Shown here in pieces: positions 34,349 to 45,401 of a stretch of DNA of 64,000 nucleotides. The notes under the pieces are model-generated. The model saw only the letters and a program-made list of their open reading frames with translations. It was not told the origin of the DNA and ran no database searches. The stretch's first letter is position 1; every line of letters starts with the position of its first letter. The position numbers were made by a program, and so were the translations under genes. The stretch is from Thereva unica (Eukaryota > Arthropoda > Insecta > Diptera > Therevidae). Location of the stretch: positions 2,096,501 through 2,160,500 of the forward strand of contig OX465282.1 of NCBI GenBank assembly GCA_949987705.1, written 5' to 3'.

Positions 34349-34580
34349 CCGAGTAAAAATAAAATATGGCTTTACAACGGGCGAACACCAAACGTGATTG
34401 AAACATAGTCCCCATAGTCATGTGAAGGGCATCAGAAGGCCGACAATCTTTTGGTCAAGTTTGGCTGCCGTATGTGTTCCCATTGAAAATGGGTAAAAAT
34501 TCTGCGGCCATAATATCCCCATTAAAAACCCAAGCGGCCGTGATTCGCCCGCCGTAAGCCCATTTTTTATTTTTGCTCGG
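34349..34580. mobile_element. 232-bp CCGAGTAAAAATAAA MITE with 5-bp GAATC duplication
   Basis: Starts CCGAGTAAAAATAAAAT and ends TTTTTATTTTTGCTCGG. GAATC lies at 34344-34348 and at 34581-34585. Interior has GGCTTTACAACGGGCG inverted with CGCCCGCCGTAAGCCC. No coding. Confidence 0.85.
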
Positions 34581-34585
34581 GAATC

Positions 34586-35073
34586 CTACACACTAGCTCG
34601 ATGTTGACCAAAGAAGATACTTGCTTGTAAATAAGCTTGTTTTCTCTGCTACCACCATGACCCTCTTTTTGCCGATGCGGTCTTTATTTTGAATTGTTGC
34701 AGAGCAAAGGAATTGCTTGGACTTTTATCCATTAACCCGGTCATTCGGTGCACCCCGAGAGTTTTTTCTCTATGGCAGGCTGGGAAGTTTAATCATTGCT
34801 CATAGCTGGTTTTTTTTTCTTTTTCACGTGTTGCAACGTTCTAGTGCAAAATATTTTGTTAAATCTTGAAATCGCGCGGGCCGCGGGTTGGCCATCTCCT
34901 CTTGTTAGAAAAAGGAAGAGGTAGTGGATGTAGTCAAATCACTCACACTTTTAAAGAGTATAACGGCTCTTATTGGGGATTCAACTATTTCTAATTATAC
35001 ATATATGACATGCTAGTCTCTAATAACCATAATCTATTTTAAACCTAATCTAAAACAAAATGTTTACTTGCAG
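34586..35073. other. Sequence upstream of the kinase exon, ending in a splice acceptor
   Basis: No transposon recognised. It ends in TGTTTACTTGCAG (cag 35071-35073), a plausible plus-strand 3' splice site that would open a short 5' UTR before the ATG at 35139. Confidence 0.5.
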
Positions 35074-35138
35074 ATTCTTCAAAAATTTCCAAAAATTGTA
35101 CAAGTTACAATTTTCGCAAATAAAATACAATAACAACA

Positions 35139-35496
35139 ATGTCAACAGCCACCTTTTCCCGTACACATCCTGTTGCATCAAAAACATCTCAACTAACTGA
35201 ATCAACACTGACCAATAATACATCAATGGGTGGCAGCATTGGATCAAACAGTGAATCATCAGATCCATTAGAATCAGATTATAGTGAAGGTGATGTTGAA
35301 GAAGATGACGACGATGAAGAAGAAAATGATGATGACGGTGAGGAGAGTGGATCTGAGGAAGAGGTTGAAGAGGAGGAAGAGGTAGAGGAGGAAGAAAGTT
35401 CGGAGGAGGAACAACAAATAACAACAAAAACTTGCAAGAGTAAAAAGGATGGAAAAGATTATGATTTAGATGATTTTCAAATTTTAAAAACAATTG
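35139..35496 (+). CDS. Pka-C3: First coding exon of a cAMP-dependent protein kinase catalytic-type gene (PKA-C3/PRKX-like)
   Basis: The frame starts MSTATFSRTHPVASKTSQLTE and has a Ser/Thr-rich N-terminus, then an acidic tract (about residues 45-90, dominated by Asp/Glu with a few Ser). It closes with YDLDDFQILKTI (about 108-119), the conserved start of the PKA-C3/PRKX kinase domain just before the glycine loop. The exon ends at 35496 in phase 1, followed by GTGAGTG; the glycine codon is split, as expected for -KTIG-TG-FGRV. The start codon follows a predicted acceptor at 35073 by 65 bases. The kinase core (ATP-binding Lys, catalytic Asp) is in later exons that I did not recognise in the window. 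The extended acidic leader distinguishes this from PKA-C1. Assignment within the AGC family is an inference from one short kinase block plus the leader. Confidence 0.7.
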
Positions 35497-35639
35497 GTGA
35501 GTGTTTGATTTTGTTTTTGTTTTTTTATTATCAAAAAGAACGGATTTTAGTACTTAACATATTTCTTTAATATCCACTTATAAAAACTGAAGATTTTATC
35601 TTCTTCTATCTTCTTTTATCTATGTATATAAATAAAAGA

Positions 35640-36500
35640 AAGTGTGTGTCTGACACTGTCACTTTCATGCCACCGATCAGCCCCAAATTTTGCGCATATG
35701 TATACTTCGCGTGACAAAGCAATATGTCATTTTTGTAAAAAAGTTAAGATGGCGGTTCTAAGATGGCGGCATTTTGCAATAATTTTTCCCGATCTCCGAC
35801 ATTATTGGTATCAATTGAAAGGGTATTACGAGTAGAGTACAATTACCTAAGTGGTGTTATTCCAAATTCAAAATGGCGGCCAACACAAGATGACTGAATA
35901 AAAGGTAAAAAATATAACCTATCAACTTGAAATTTTGCACAAATGCATATGCCAGAACATGCAATCGGACCATTTTGTAAAAAATCGACTTGGCGATCGA
36001 ATTTTGCAATTGTGTTCCTCGGCTCCCGGTGTTAGTATCAAATGAAAGGGTGATATAAATAGAATACAACCTGTGAGGTGTCATTCCAAAATCAAAATGG
36101 CGGCCAGCTAATATTGGCGGATTCACTTTTTCTTTACAAGCCACTCGGTATGGGTATCAAATAAAAGGATATGACAAGTAAAATACTATTAGCTGTGTGG
36201 GGGTCATTCCAAATTCAATATGGCGGCCAACACAAAATGGGGGGTTACGTTTATTTTAACAAGCCACTGGGTATCAAATGAAAGGGTTTTGACAAGTTGA
36301 ATACTGTTACCTCTGCGGCGTCATTCACAATGGCGGCAAATACAGCTTGGTTGCCAAAACAAAATAGGGATTACCATTTTCTTCATAAGGCCTTCGGTAT
36401 GTGTATCAAGTGAAAGTGTAAGATGAGTATAGTACAGTAAGCTGTGCGACATCTTTTTAAATCTGATATGGCGGTCACCACAAAATGGCGGAAGACATAT
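35640..36500. repeat. Degenerate tandem array, about 110-130 bp unit (GTATCAAATGAAAGGG / ATGGCGGCC)
   Basis: GTATCAA-TGAAAGG-type words occur at about 35810, 36030, 36155, 36265 and 36405. Each is followed by a -GTCATTCCAAAT- block and ATGGCGGCCAACACAAAATGG, then TTTTCTT-ACAAGCC-CTCGG. It begins after AAAGTGTGTGTCTGACACTG. The same vocabulary occurs at 41165-41650 and 59570-60270. It lies in the intron after the kinase exon. Confidence 0.8.
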
Positions 36501-36952
36501 AATAACCTAAAAAGTAGAAAGCAAACTGTTTAAAAAAACTAAAAAATACGGGTTTTATTTCAAAATTAACTAAAAAGTAAAAAATAATTTTGAATGTAAA
36601 CTTTTTGTTTCTACAGCCAGTATATGCGAACAATCTTTCGAAATGTAAAAAGCGTCGGGCGTTAACGAGAAGTAGGATAGATTAAGGGTCCTGAACATTT
36701 TTTTACCTCTTCTGTTCGTCTCAAATCGAAAGGAAAAAAAACACCAAAACGGCACCATGATCAAAGCTCTGCACAAGGCGTCTAATAAATGCATAGCAAG
36801 ATATATTCGGACGATTCTGAATATGTTTGGCTAGGTGTCTGTTGTGTCCGTAGTACACAGTTTTTCATCATCGAATCTTAAAAAAGTTGTAACATACTAC
36901 AAACTTTTTAATATCCAAAATCAATTTTTTCAGATTTGATATTTTTTCAGTA
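36501..36952. other. Unassigned AT-rich sequence
   Basis: Only short frames; nothing recognised. Confidence 0.4.
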
Positions 36953-38334
36953 GGGATCGTCCATAAATTACGTGAGGTGGTTTTTTCGATTTTTTGACCC
37001 CCCCCCCCCCTTGGTGAGATTTCGAGGGATTTGGCTCGACTCCCTCCCCCTTCCCCTAATCTCACGTGAGATTTTTCAGATTTTAAAAAATCTCTATTAT
37101 TTAAATAAAAATACTCATTTACGGTCGCTAGCGTTAATTATAGATAAGTAATAATTCGAACTCCTACTTGCCCCTCCTCTATTCCACTCGCTTTTTCCGC
37201 TTATAGTGGACACACAACTACCAAATTGTGAGCACTCATAATAAACAAGAATTTCCTGAAGTTATATATTCTAATGGCCTTTTCGCGGGTCGGCATCGTC
37301 GAGTCGTGCGTTTGGTTGACCGGTGGTGGCAACACAATCGAGAGGCTACTATGCTACTTTCTGGCGTTCGCATAAAATTTTTTGTGTAGGATTTAGCCAT
37401 ATTTTAAAGCAAACTTGCACACACAGGTCGACAGCAGGCCGTGGCCTGAAAGTTTTTGCCACACCTCCCCGGCCGCCAGCTGGATGGGGCCTGCAGTCCA
37501 AGAAAACTGAAAAAATCTTTATATGAGTGGACAGTTGTCATCAGATTGTGCGTGAAGATCTAGGGTGGTAGCACGTAAGTTGCTTCCATCGACCACTTTT
37601 GAAACACTAAGAGGTCGACTGAAACAACTTACGTGCTACCACCCCAGAACTTGTATTCAGTCTCAAGCCGCGAATTTACCGCACGAATTCCCGCCGTATT
37701 CAGTCGGACCTGAAAGCAAGGCGCGAAAATCATTAACCCTCGCATTCGCGCTTGTTCGCGGGTGTTCACGGCGTGAGTCTAGAGCCGTCTAAGGCACAAA
37801 CATATTAGGGGAAAGGCGGTGACGGTGGCCGCCTGCGAGAGAATTTCCCATACATTTTATTTTTCCGCGCCGCCTGTCCAAATATGATGGTCCGTGTATT
37901 TTAAAGGTTTTTCCAGTCACCAATCTGTTTGTGTCTTTAAAGTTTTCGTTGAGGCCATGTACTTGTATTAACAACCTGCTAGGCTAAACTGTCGTCTTCG
38001 TCTGTGTGCCTGTAGGCAATCATGGCGTTATCTGCACGCCACGGCCTGTCAGGCGGATACCTGAAGTCCTCATCCTCAGTCAGACTGAATATTGTATTGC
38101 CTTCATCGGGCCGTGTCTGCAGATCTGTCTTGGCGGCGTCCTGTAAGTGAATGCGGGTCGTTAGTGGAGAAACATGATTTACTTAATTTAACCCAGTTTT
38201 CTAGCAATTTTACACTGTTTTGAGGGAAAAAAGCTACGTGATATTTACCGCGACCCCCTCTTCCCCACGTGAGATTTGGTGAGATTCGGCTCCACCTCCT
38301 CCCTAAACGCCTCACGTAATTAATGGACGACCCC
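36953..38334. mobile_element. 1.4-kb DNA element of the GGGG-CGTCCATAAATTACG family, 3-bp GTA duplication
   Basis: Starts GGGATCGTCCATAAATTACG-TGAGGTGG with a poly-C tract, and ends CACGTAATTAATGGACGACCCC. GTA flanks it at 36950-36952 and 38335-38337. It shares interior blocks with the element at 43571 (TGTGTAGGATTTAGCCATA; GTTCACGGCGTGAGTCT). A compact hairpin is nested at 37563-37644. No transposase seen. Confidence 0.85.
37563..37644. repeat. 82-bp hairpin nested in the 1.4-kb element
   Basis: GGGTGGTAGCACGTAAGTTG at the left and CAACTTACGTGCTACCACCC at the right; the inverted match is about 24 bp with one mismatch around a 34-bp loop that itself has GACC/GGTC ends. Confidence 0.8.
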
Positions 38335-39640
38335 GTATACCTTTTTCGTACTGCGGGCTGGTGCATACATAATCTATTTTTTATTGAAAGGCGTTGCGAC
38401 GCACGCGGGTTTTTGCTAGTATTTCATAACACAAAAATCTTCCATTCAGTTTCTTTCTTTCTATTTTGTGAAATCTCAATTGGGTTAGTATTATACTTAA
38501 AGAACAACGACCGCCCTCTTTTGTTTTATTTTATATTTATTTTTATCATTTATTTTTTTTGTTATCATTTCGTGTATTTTATTTGCAATAAAAGAAAATG
38601 ACACAAATTCGCAATAAATTCTTGAAATAATCAAGATTTTTCGACAATTTTCTTAGATGAATAACAACAATAATATCTGAAAAAAAAACCGAAGATAATT
38701 TACACAGAAAAAAAAACCACTTGTTATTCCCGATCTATTGTAGAATTGTGGAAAAGCGAAAATACAAATCCGGTAGTTTGTAATTGTATAAATATTTACT
38801 TAACTTATGAGCAAATTTACCTGGGCAGATGAGACATTTATTTAACCAAAAAACGCGTAAAAATAAAATAAAATAAATTTCACGTAAAATATTGTTTGCT
38901 AGTGGGAATTGTTTAATCCGCTAGAGGAGAGGAGAGTGGGTGGTTGGAGCAGCTATAACAAAAAAAAAAAAATATATAGTATATGAGTGTGACCTTGTAA
39001 ATAGATTTTCTCTGTTGGCACAATATTTAGTAATAATGCGTTATTTAATTTGCAGTGAGGTCATAGAACTTTTTATTTTATCCGGATATGGTATCTTCGT
39101 ACATAAGACTATAAATTAATAATTTTTATGACGCTTGTGCATACTTAGTTTGGTCATAGAATATGATTCAATGCGTGCATGTGTAATGTGTTTATTAATC
39201 ACACCTTTATGACTACATTTTTAAGCTTACAATCATACTTATTAAAAATAGAATCTAATTGTTGATTTAGAAATTATTGCGTTTTTACCGTGGGGTAAGC
39301 ACATTGATGGCGTTCATTTTTTTAATCAAGAATGGTCGAGAAACGTGCAATTTTATTTCTTTAAAAATTCTATTGTTTCAGACTTGTTTTCTTAAAAAAA
39401 TAGTGTATTGTTTTTATTTATATAAAAACTTTCTTATTGAAAATACGGCTATGAACAACATATTGGTAGTCATAGATTTTGTTAAGGATTCTTCCTCTTT
39501 AATGAGGTATTGAGTCCAAAATAACGACGGCCACTTTACCAAGCCTAATGCACTATACCCCTGTACGTTATATTTGTAGGCAAGACCGCTTGAGCTGGTT
39601 CAGCAGTCTGAAAAGTGGCTTGTCTCTTAGACTTGATTGT
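38335..39640. other. No recognisable feature
   Basis: Strongly AT-rich with poly-A/T runs. Probably intronic or intergenic filler. Confidence 0.4.
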
Positions 39641-39900
39641 TCTAGCTGAGCTGTTTAGAGATGGTCAATCCAGGCGTGGTTCACCAGTCTTCGGTGTGTT
39701 TCATCCAAATCCGATCCATCACCAAATTGATGGGTGCCAAAAGGTGGGGTTCCGGGCTGGTGAGTAAAATTGGTCCATAAGAGACCCATGTTAGTTGGTG
39801 CCCGGTGACAGGGAAGATAGTGAGACGATAGTGCAAAAGTTATCCATTGCCATACAGCCGTCCACACGATAACTTTACATCTTGGCTTGGTAGGCTTTGA
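39640..39900 (-). mobile_element. R1/LOA/I-like LINE fragment (C-terminal of RNase H)
   Basis: The minus-strand stretch FTHQPGTPPFGTHQFG, DGSDLDETHRRLVNHAWIDHL is colinear with the region just after RNase H in the LINE at 1420-1530. Degenerate. Confidence 0.5.
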
Positions 39901-40264
39901 AGGTTGTGCTCCTTCTCTCGCCGGAATTAAGGAGATTCTGGAAGTTTTTTTCATTCGTCTATAAGTTTTGCTATTTCTCATCTATGAACTATAACCTACT
40001 AGCATTTCATTCTTCCAGCTATCCAGTTGGTCCCCTACTTACACTTATTTTTCTTATTAGTTTACCATTCAAAATTCTTTACAACAGGCATTACTAGCTA
40101 GGTAAAAGCAGCAGGTTGTTCCAACGATAGAGGATGGAATCACTATTGTCACTGCAGGGCATCGCTTACGAGCCACATTTTTAAAACCCCTATTTGAAAA
40201 CTCTCCCAAGCGCTGCTAGAAAAGGTTTTCAGGTGCACGATGTCTGATATGTACTTTCTACGAC

Positions 40265-40512
40265 TACATGACGAGTTGGAGTTGAGATTGAGTTGAATTT
40301 TCGACTCGTGTCAGTGTCACAAATCACAAACAAAACACAGAGATGCTGTGAAGTAAATTTATCTATTCAACTACTGTACTCGCGTCTATATTCATAATTT
40401 CAATTCAACCCAGGTAGTAGAGCTGAGTTCAGCTCAGGCAATCCTAATTCAACTTGACTCTCGTCTACATGTAGTTGGACTCGGGTTCCACCTGAGTTCA
40501 ACTCATCATGTA
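40265..40512. mobile_element. 248-bp candidate MITE
   Basis: Left TACATGACGAGTTGGAGTTG and right CAACTCATCATGTA form about 22-bp imperfect inverted ends. Interior halves repeat GAGTT/AACTC words. No clear target duplication, so the call is tentative. Confidence 0.5.
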
Positions 40513-40709
40513 TACGTACTAATTATCCAGAGAGGGACAACTGCAAAGTAAAGGCAGGTGCGGCAGTCAGTGTTTCTCCGTAAATACCCTGCATTCTGTC
40601 GATTTCCTTGCACGGTGTCATGAGCAGGTCGCGCGATCTTTCCTTGCCATGTCTTTTCAATCTAAGCGCATCATTTTAAACTCTTTTATATGGAGTGTAT
40701 GCTTTAAAG

Positions 40710-40965
40710 GTAATCTTCTTCTTATGGTTCTTTAATCCCTCGTGGGACATAGAGCAGAAGCAGCTGCCCTACAGACTTTGTTTTGACAGTTGTTGACAAA
40801 TCTTAGCTCCGTCCAGGATCTCCTAGCTGTCATGGCCTCTGATAATAAGGTTCTCCTCTAGTCGGTGAGTCCTCTGCGGATTCCAATCAAGAGTCTGTAT
40901 TTCCTTCGACTGGTATCGTCGCCTATCATTTCTTAGCCGACACGGCACCAAAGATAATGTATGGT
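40710..40965 (-). mobile_element. RTE-like LINE (family B) 3' end
   Basis: The minus-strand reading has RRTLLSEAMTARRSWTELRF and a 3' end GAGGGATTAAAGAACCATAAGAAGAAG, paralleling the family at 34090-34340 and typical RTE tails (TWRR-LLAE--AGKSW-ELK). Confidence 0.65.
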
Positions 40966-41021
40966 CATAGCAGATTCTAGTATATTCTCCACTCCTGTAC
41001 ATACAAGACTTTCTCCTAGCC

Positions 41022-41859
41022 CAGTGGCTCCCAAACTTTATTTCGTACGGAACCTTTCTACAATGTATAAATAAAATTTGGCGGAACCCAACGATGAAAA
41101 AATAAAATAATATATGATATACTCGTATGTTATATATTTATCCTTTAATATATTTTAAAACGTTTTTATTAGCTCGCTTTCTTGTCTGTCTGTTTGCCCG
41201 GTACATATCTTGCAATCGAATTTCGATCACCCTGAAATTTTGCACACAACTTCAGCTCCGATGACAATGCAATATGGTATACTCATTATACCGTTAGATC
41301 CATGACGGCCGTCTCAAGAGGACGGATTACTGTTTTCTTCACGGAACAAATTTTGCAATCAATTTTTCAAATATTTCCGGATATCCTATCATGCTGAAAT
41401 TTTGCATACAGCTTCAGCTCCGATGACAATGCAATATAGTATACTCAATATACCTTTAGATCCATGGCGGCAGTCTCAGGAGGGCGGATTGAAATATTCT
41501 TCACAACACCCGAGACATGGGTATCAAATGAAAGGGTATGATAAATAAAACACCATAACCAACATAGTATACTCAATATATCGTTATACTCAATATATCG
41601 TTGGGCGGACTACCGTTTTCTTCACAACCCGCTCGACGTGCGAATATGGAATGGCGGCCAAAATGTTACGCGTCGTGACGTAGACCAAATTTTAAGGAAG
41701 ATGGGCCACTCGCACTTTCTGATTAGCAAGAACGCGTAACGGCCGGCGCAGCGCCAGTTAGTCTGTGAATGTATTTGCGCTTCGGCGCTGGTGACACGGA
41801 ACCCTAAATTTTTTTCCTGCAACTGTAAGGTTCCGAGGAACCCACTTTGGGAATCACTG
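41022..41859. mobile_element. 838-bp hAT-like element carrying a nested satellite
   Basis: Ends CAGTGGCTCCCAAACTTTATTT and the inverted ACTTTGGGAATCACTG. Flanks TCCTAGCC and CTCTAGGC agree at 5 of 8 positions and share the central CTAG. The subterminal sequence GGAACC/GGTTCC is inverted. The middle (41165-41810) is a copy of the ATGGCGGCC/GTATCAAATGAAAGGG repeat family. Confidence 0.75.
41165..41650. repeat. Satellite-like repeat related to 59570-60270, two to three units
   Basis: Repeats CTGAAATTTTGCA-ACA-CTTCAGCTCCGATGACAATGCAATAT-GTATACTC, -GTTAGATCCATGGCGGC-GTCTCA-GAGG-CGGATT, and GGGTATCAAATGAAAGGGTATGATAAAT. It opens AGCTCGCTTTCTTGTCTGTC. Confidence 0.75.
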
Positions 41860-43570
41860 CTCTAGGCACAACATCCCACTAGTTTTTTTAAGAAAATCAT
41901 CCTGAGAAATGCAGCCAATTTTCACCTGCAAGAATAACAAAATTTGCTTATTTGGGTCGCTGCGTCCGTGACTTATTTGCAATTGACGCCATCTATCGGA
42001 AAAACGCCACGAACTTTTTACCAGACCAATATTTTTTTATGCAAAAAATTAAAGCCACGGAAAATTTTTATTTTTTCAAAAATATATTTTCCTTTTGATT
42101 TATGGTTACGTTGAACTTTGATTTTTTATTTAGAAATTAGAAAGTCTAGGCTTTTCAGGTCATCATCGAGACAAAAACGCAAAAGAACAAGTCCTTGGTA
42201 TCTTAACAACGACAAAAAAAAATAATGAGAAATAAGAAATTTGGAAAAAGAAACGAAATAAACAAAAGAAAAATGTTATTTTTAATATCCATCTGGTTTC
42301 ATGTCACCTCGTGCAAATTATTGTCCTGAGACGAGAGCAATTGTTTATAATATTTAATAATAAATCACTAAAGACGACGTTTCCAAGCACAATTTTAAAA
42401 TATTGTCTTCATAGTTTTTTTTTTGTTCACCAGCGCAATTCTAGAGGGATAGACACAAGCAGAAATATTAAATGGTCTCTCTAATAATAATAATTATCGT
42501 TGGATCTATTTTTAATTGCTTCTTGATTTCTTGCATTTGAAGAGAGGACAGAAGCGCAAAAAAAGTACGTTTTTATTGCAACGATCGGCCATAATTGATA
42601 CGCCATATATCGACTAATGTCAACCTTTATAGAAAGTCTAACACTCAATCCGAGTGCACAGATATCAGCGATTCAGGATGCCCGATGTGATTTGATGTTC
42701 GAGACTCGTTTATATTATATTGAAGACACAATTATTATCTTGGAGGTGATTTTTAACTCATCATCTCATCATCATCATGATCATCAGCATCATCATCACC
42801 GTCATTTAGGCATAGAATAAAGAGTTATATGGTCATCGATAAGCTAACTGGTGCCCCCCTTACTGATGCTGTGCTAGAGATTGAATTGAAACCTGGCTAA
42901 GTTGGCTAGAACGACATTACTTAAACTTGTTTTGTCGCCGTCGTCAATGGGGAGACATGTGTCTCTTGGCAGCCATATCGACACGGACGGACGTATTTAG
43001 AAATCTTTTTTTATATATTTATTTTATTTTTATTTATTTCTCTTATTTTGTCTTTAATTGCACTAATTTCATCATTTTTCCATGACACGGTAATGACGAT
43101 GCTGACTTAGTAGAGGCAGTTTTCTTTCTACTTTAGATTTTTTTTTTATCTTAGAAAATAATGTACGAAGAATTCTTTCTCTTCTTTCTGTTTTTCATCG
43201 AAAGAAAAGTGAAATTAGCACATACAGAGTGAAAAGAATTGGAATATGAGAGAAATTTTTTTAAATGTGGAAAAATGTTTATTTTTTTTTGTTGTTGTAT
43301 GTATATAAAATAAACATTTTTGCAGGTGAAAATTCTAAATTCTTTGAGGGGTTAATATACTTCCAGCACATGGAGTAAACATTTCCGATTTTTTGTTTTG
43401 TTAACACCTTGGATGCCATATATTTAACACGTTGTTTTATTGGGTTAAGCAAAAATTTAAATGCAATAGCCATAAATTAAGGTGTGATTAAGCTCCATCC
43501 AGGTAGACAGGTAAAGTTCTATTTTTTCAATTGTTACATGTTAGTCATAGAAGGGATGACAAATAATTTG
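41860..43570. other. Non-coding; ATC microsatellite at 42757-42805
   Basis: AT-rich sequence with one imperfect CATCAT run. The plus-strand frame at 42617-42820 is driven by that run (His-rich). Nothing else recognised. Confidence 0.5.
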
Positions 43571-44341
43571 GGGGGCCGTCCATTAATTACGTGAGGTGAT
43601 TTTTGCGATTTTTCGACCCCCCCCCCCTCCCCCCTTGGTGAGATTTCGTGAGATTTGGTTCGACCCCCTCCCCCCAAAATCTCACATGAGATTTTTCAAA
43701 TAAAAAATCTGTCGTATTTATGCTAGTAATACGCATTTACGGGCATGAACACAGCAAGTCGGGCATTACTGCGGGTCTTATCCACCTGGCTCGAACGCTG
43801 TAGGCTACCCGGTGGCGGCTAAATATTCCAGGGGTTACTTTGCTACTTGTGGCGCCGCATAACCGCGATAAATGCTTTTGTGTAGGATTTAGCCATACCT
43901 TAGTGGAGAGAGTTGTTTTAATTAATGTAACCCAGTTTTCTCGATAACACCGATATGCCTCCTATGTCAGTGTGAGAAAAGAATGTAAAGGCATCTTCAC
44001 TCCCACACCATGAATTCACGGCGAGAATTTACACCGTATCCACTCAGAATGAAAAACAAGGAGCGAACTGGACGAGAAAATCATACACACTCGCGTTCAC
44101 GGGTGCTCGCGATTGTTCACGGCGTGAGTCTGGAGCTGGCTTAACGACTGACTGAACTCTTAACATCCTAGGGGTAGTTTTAAGGCGTTCATTACACGTT
44201 CACGTAAGCGTCAATCAATTCCATCAGTCGTGATTGGTGAAAATCAAAATATTCAGATAATTACATCAATCATCACCTTAGACGGTAGACTTCCCGTCTC
44301 AGTGTTACCAGTAACTGTGATAAACTGACAGCAAAACCTAT

Positions 44342-44965
44342 CGTTTAATGGAGTCCTAACGGAGGATCTGCGATGGAATGATCAAAGATTCCAAATCGCC
44401 ACACAAGCCTCCCAATGCCTTGAATTTCTTAAGAGATGCAAGTTCCTCTTCCGGCCAGCCGCCCCGGCTACAATCTACAAATCTTACATTCAGCCCCGCC
44501 TTGAATACAATTCGTATATCTAGATAGTCGCCCCAAAATCCACCTTGGCTTGTTTCGATAAGGTGCAAAATCGTGCCATCAAACTGATTCCATTAAGCCA
44601 AGGTAGGAATGTAGCAGCCCTCTCTATACATTATCGCTATTGCCAGAGAGACTGGACCACCTTGCCTGCACCGCAATATTTTTCCCACAAGACTAGCCCG
44701 GTCGGCCCACCCCCATACCCTACAGACCACCCCTCGGACCCAATACGATCTAGAAGTTCGTTAATGAATTGAATAACTCGACTGTGGAATAATCTCCTAC
44801 AGTCAGTATTTCCCAACTTGTACATCTTAGAACTCAAACGTAAGGTTCATCTACATTTCCTTGAGCACCCCCATGTCCCCTTTAGCCTTTCCTATTCTAC
44901 TCTATTCTTCAAACCAAGCTGGTACTGATAGTATAAAGGGTGACTCGTAATCTTGGTTTTCTGCA
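44342..44965 (+). mobile_element. Jockey/CR1-like LINE 3' part nested in the 1.8-kb DNA element
   Basis: The plus-strand reading LRWNDQRFQIATQASQCLEFL, KSYIQPRLEYNSYI and FDKVQNRAIKLI, then LSIHYRYCQRD and ITRLWNNLLQSVFPN, is the RT thumb/C-terminus. The 3' tail GATAGTATAAAGGGTGAC-TCGTAATCTTGGTTTTC is shared with 33117 and 62355. A stop and frame changes occur. Confidence 0.82.
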
Positions 44966-45100
44966 CTGGAAAAATTTTTTTTACACTTTCTTGCGGAAAA
45001 AATTACGTGATATTTGCCGAGACCCCCTCTCCCCACGTGAGATTTGGCGAGGTTCGAGTTGACCCCCTCCTCCCTTAAACACCTCACGTAATTTCTGGAC

Positions 45101-45381
45101 TCTGAACGTTTATAAAAATCAACAGACTAAGACTAGCCGGCCACGTAGTCAGGATGAATGATAACCGTATCCCAAAACGGCTTATGGTGGCCGAAATTCC
45201 AGGAAACAGACCAGTAGGTAGACCCAGGAGAAGATGGATGGACTCTGTGACGGCTGACGCAGAGACAATGCTGAACATTCGGAACTGGAGAACTGCTGCA
45301 AGGAACCGTCAGACTTGGAGAAATGCCCTAGAGGAGGCCAAGGCTCGATTTGGGCTGTAGCGCCATTGGATGGATGGATGG
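45101..45381 (+). mobile_element. RTE-like LINE (family A) 5'-truncated insertion with 11-bp duplication
   Basis: Encodes RLAGHVVRMNDNRIPKRLM and RPVGRPRRRWMDSVTADAE and ends TGTAGCGCCATTGGATGGATGGATGG, the same end as the 7848-9660 element. AATTTCTGGAC lies at 45090-45100 and again at 45382-45392. It interrupts the right terminus of the DNA element. Confidence 0.93.
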
Positions 45382-45401
45382 AATTTCTGGACGACCCCTT
45401 G

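Larger units (their letters stand above)
43571..45398. mobile_element. 1.8-kb DNA element of the GGGG-CGTCCATAAATTACG family with two nested LINE inserts, 3-bp TTG duplication
   Basis: Starts GGGGGCCGTCCATTAATTACG-TGAGGTGA with a poly-C tract; the right end CACGTAATTTCTGGAC-GACCCC is split by an RTE-like insertion at 45101. TTG flanks at 43568-43570 and 45399-45401. A jockey/CR1 fragment is nested at 44342-44965. Interior blocks are shared with 36953-38334. No transposase. Confidence 0.85.

Noticed and set aside
35050..35493. 147-codon minus-strand frame rich in His/Pro/Leu
   Set aside because: It is the complement of the acidic kinase exon; GAA/GAT codons read backwards give this composition.
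42757..42805. His-rich coding tract
   Set aside because: It is an imperfect ATC microsatellite; the frame has no other support.
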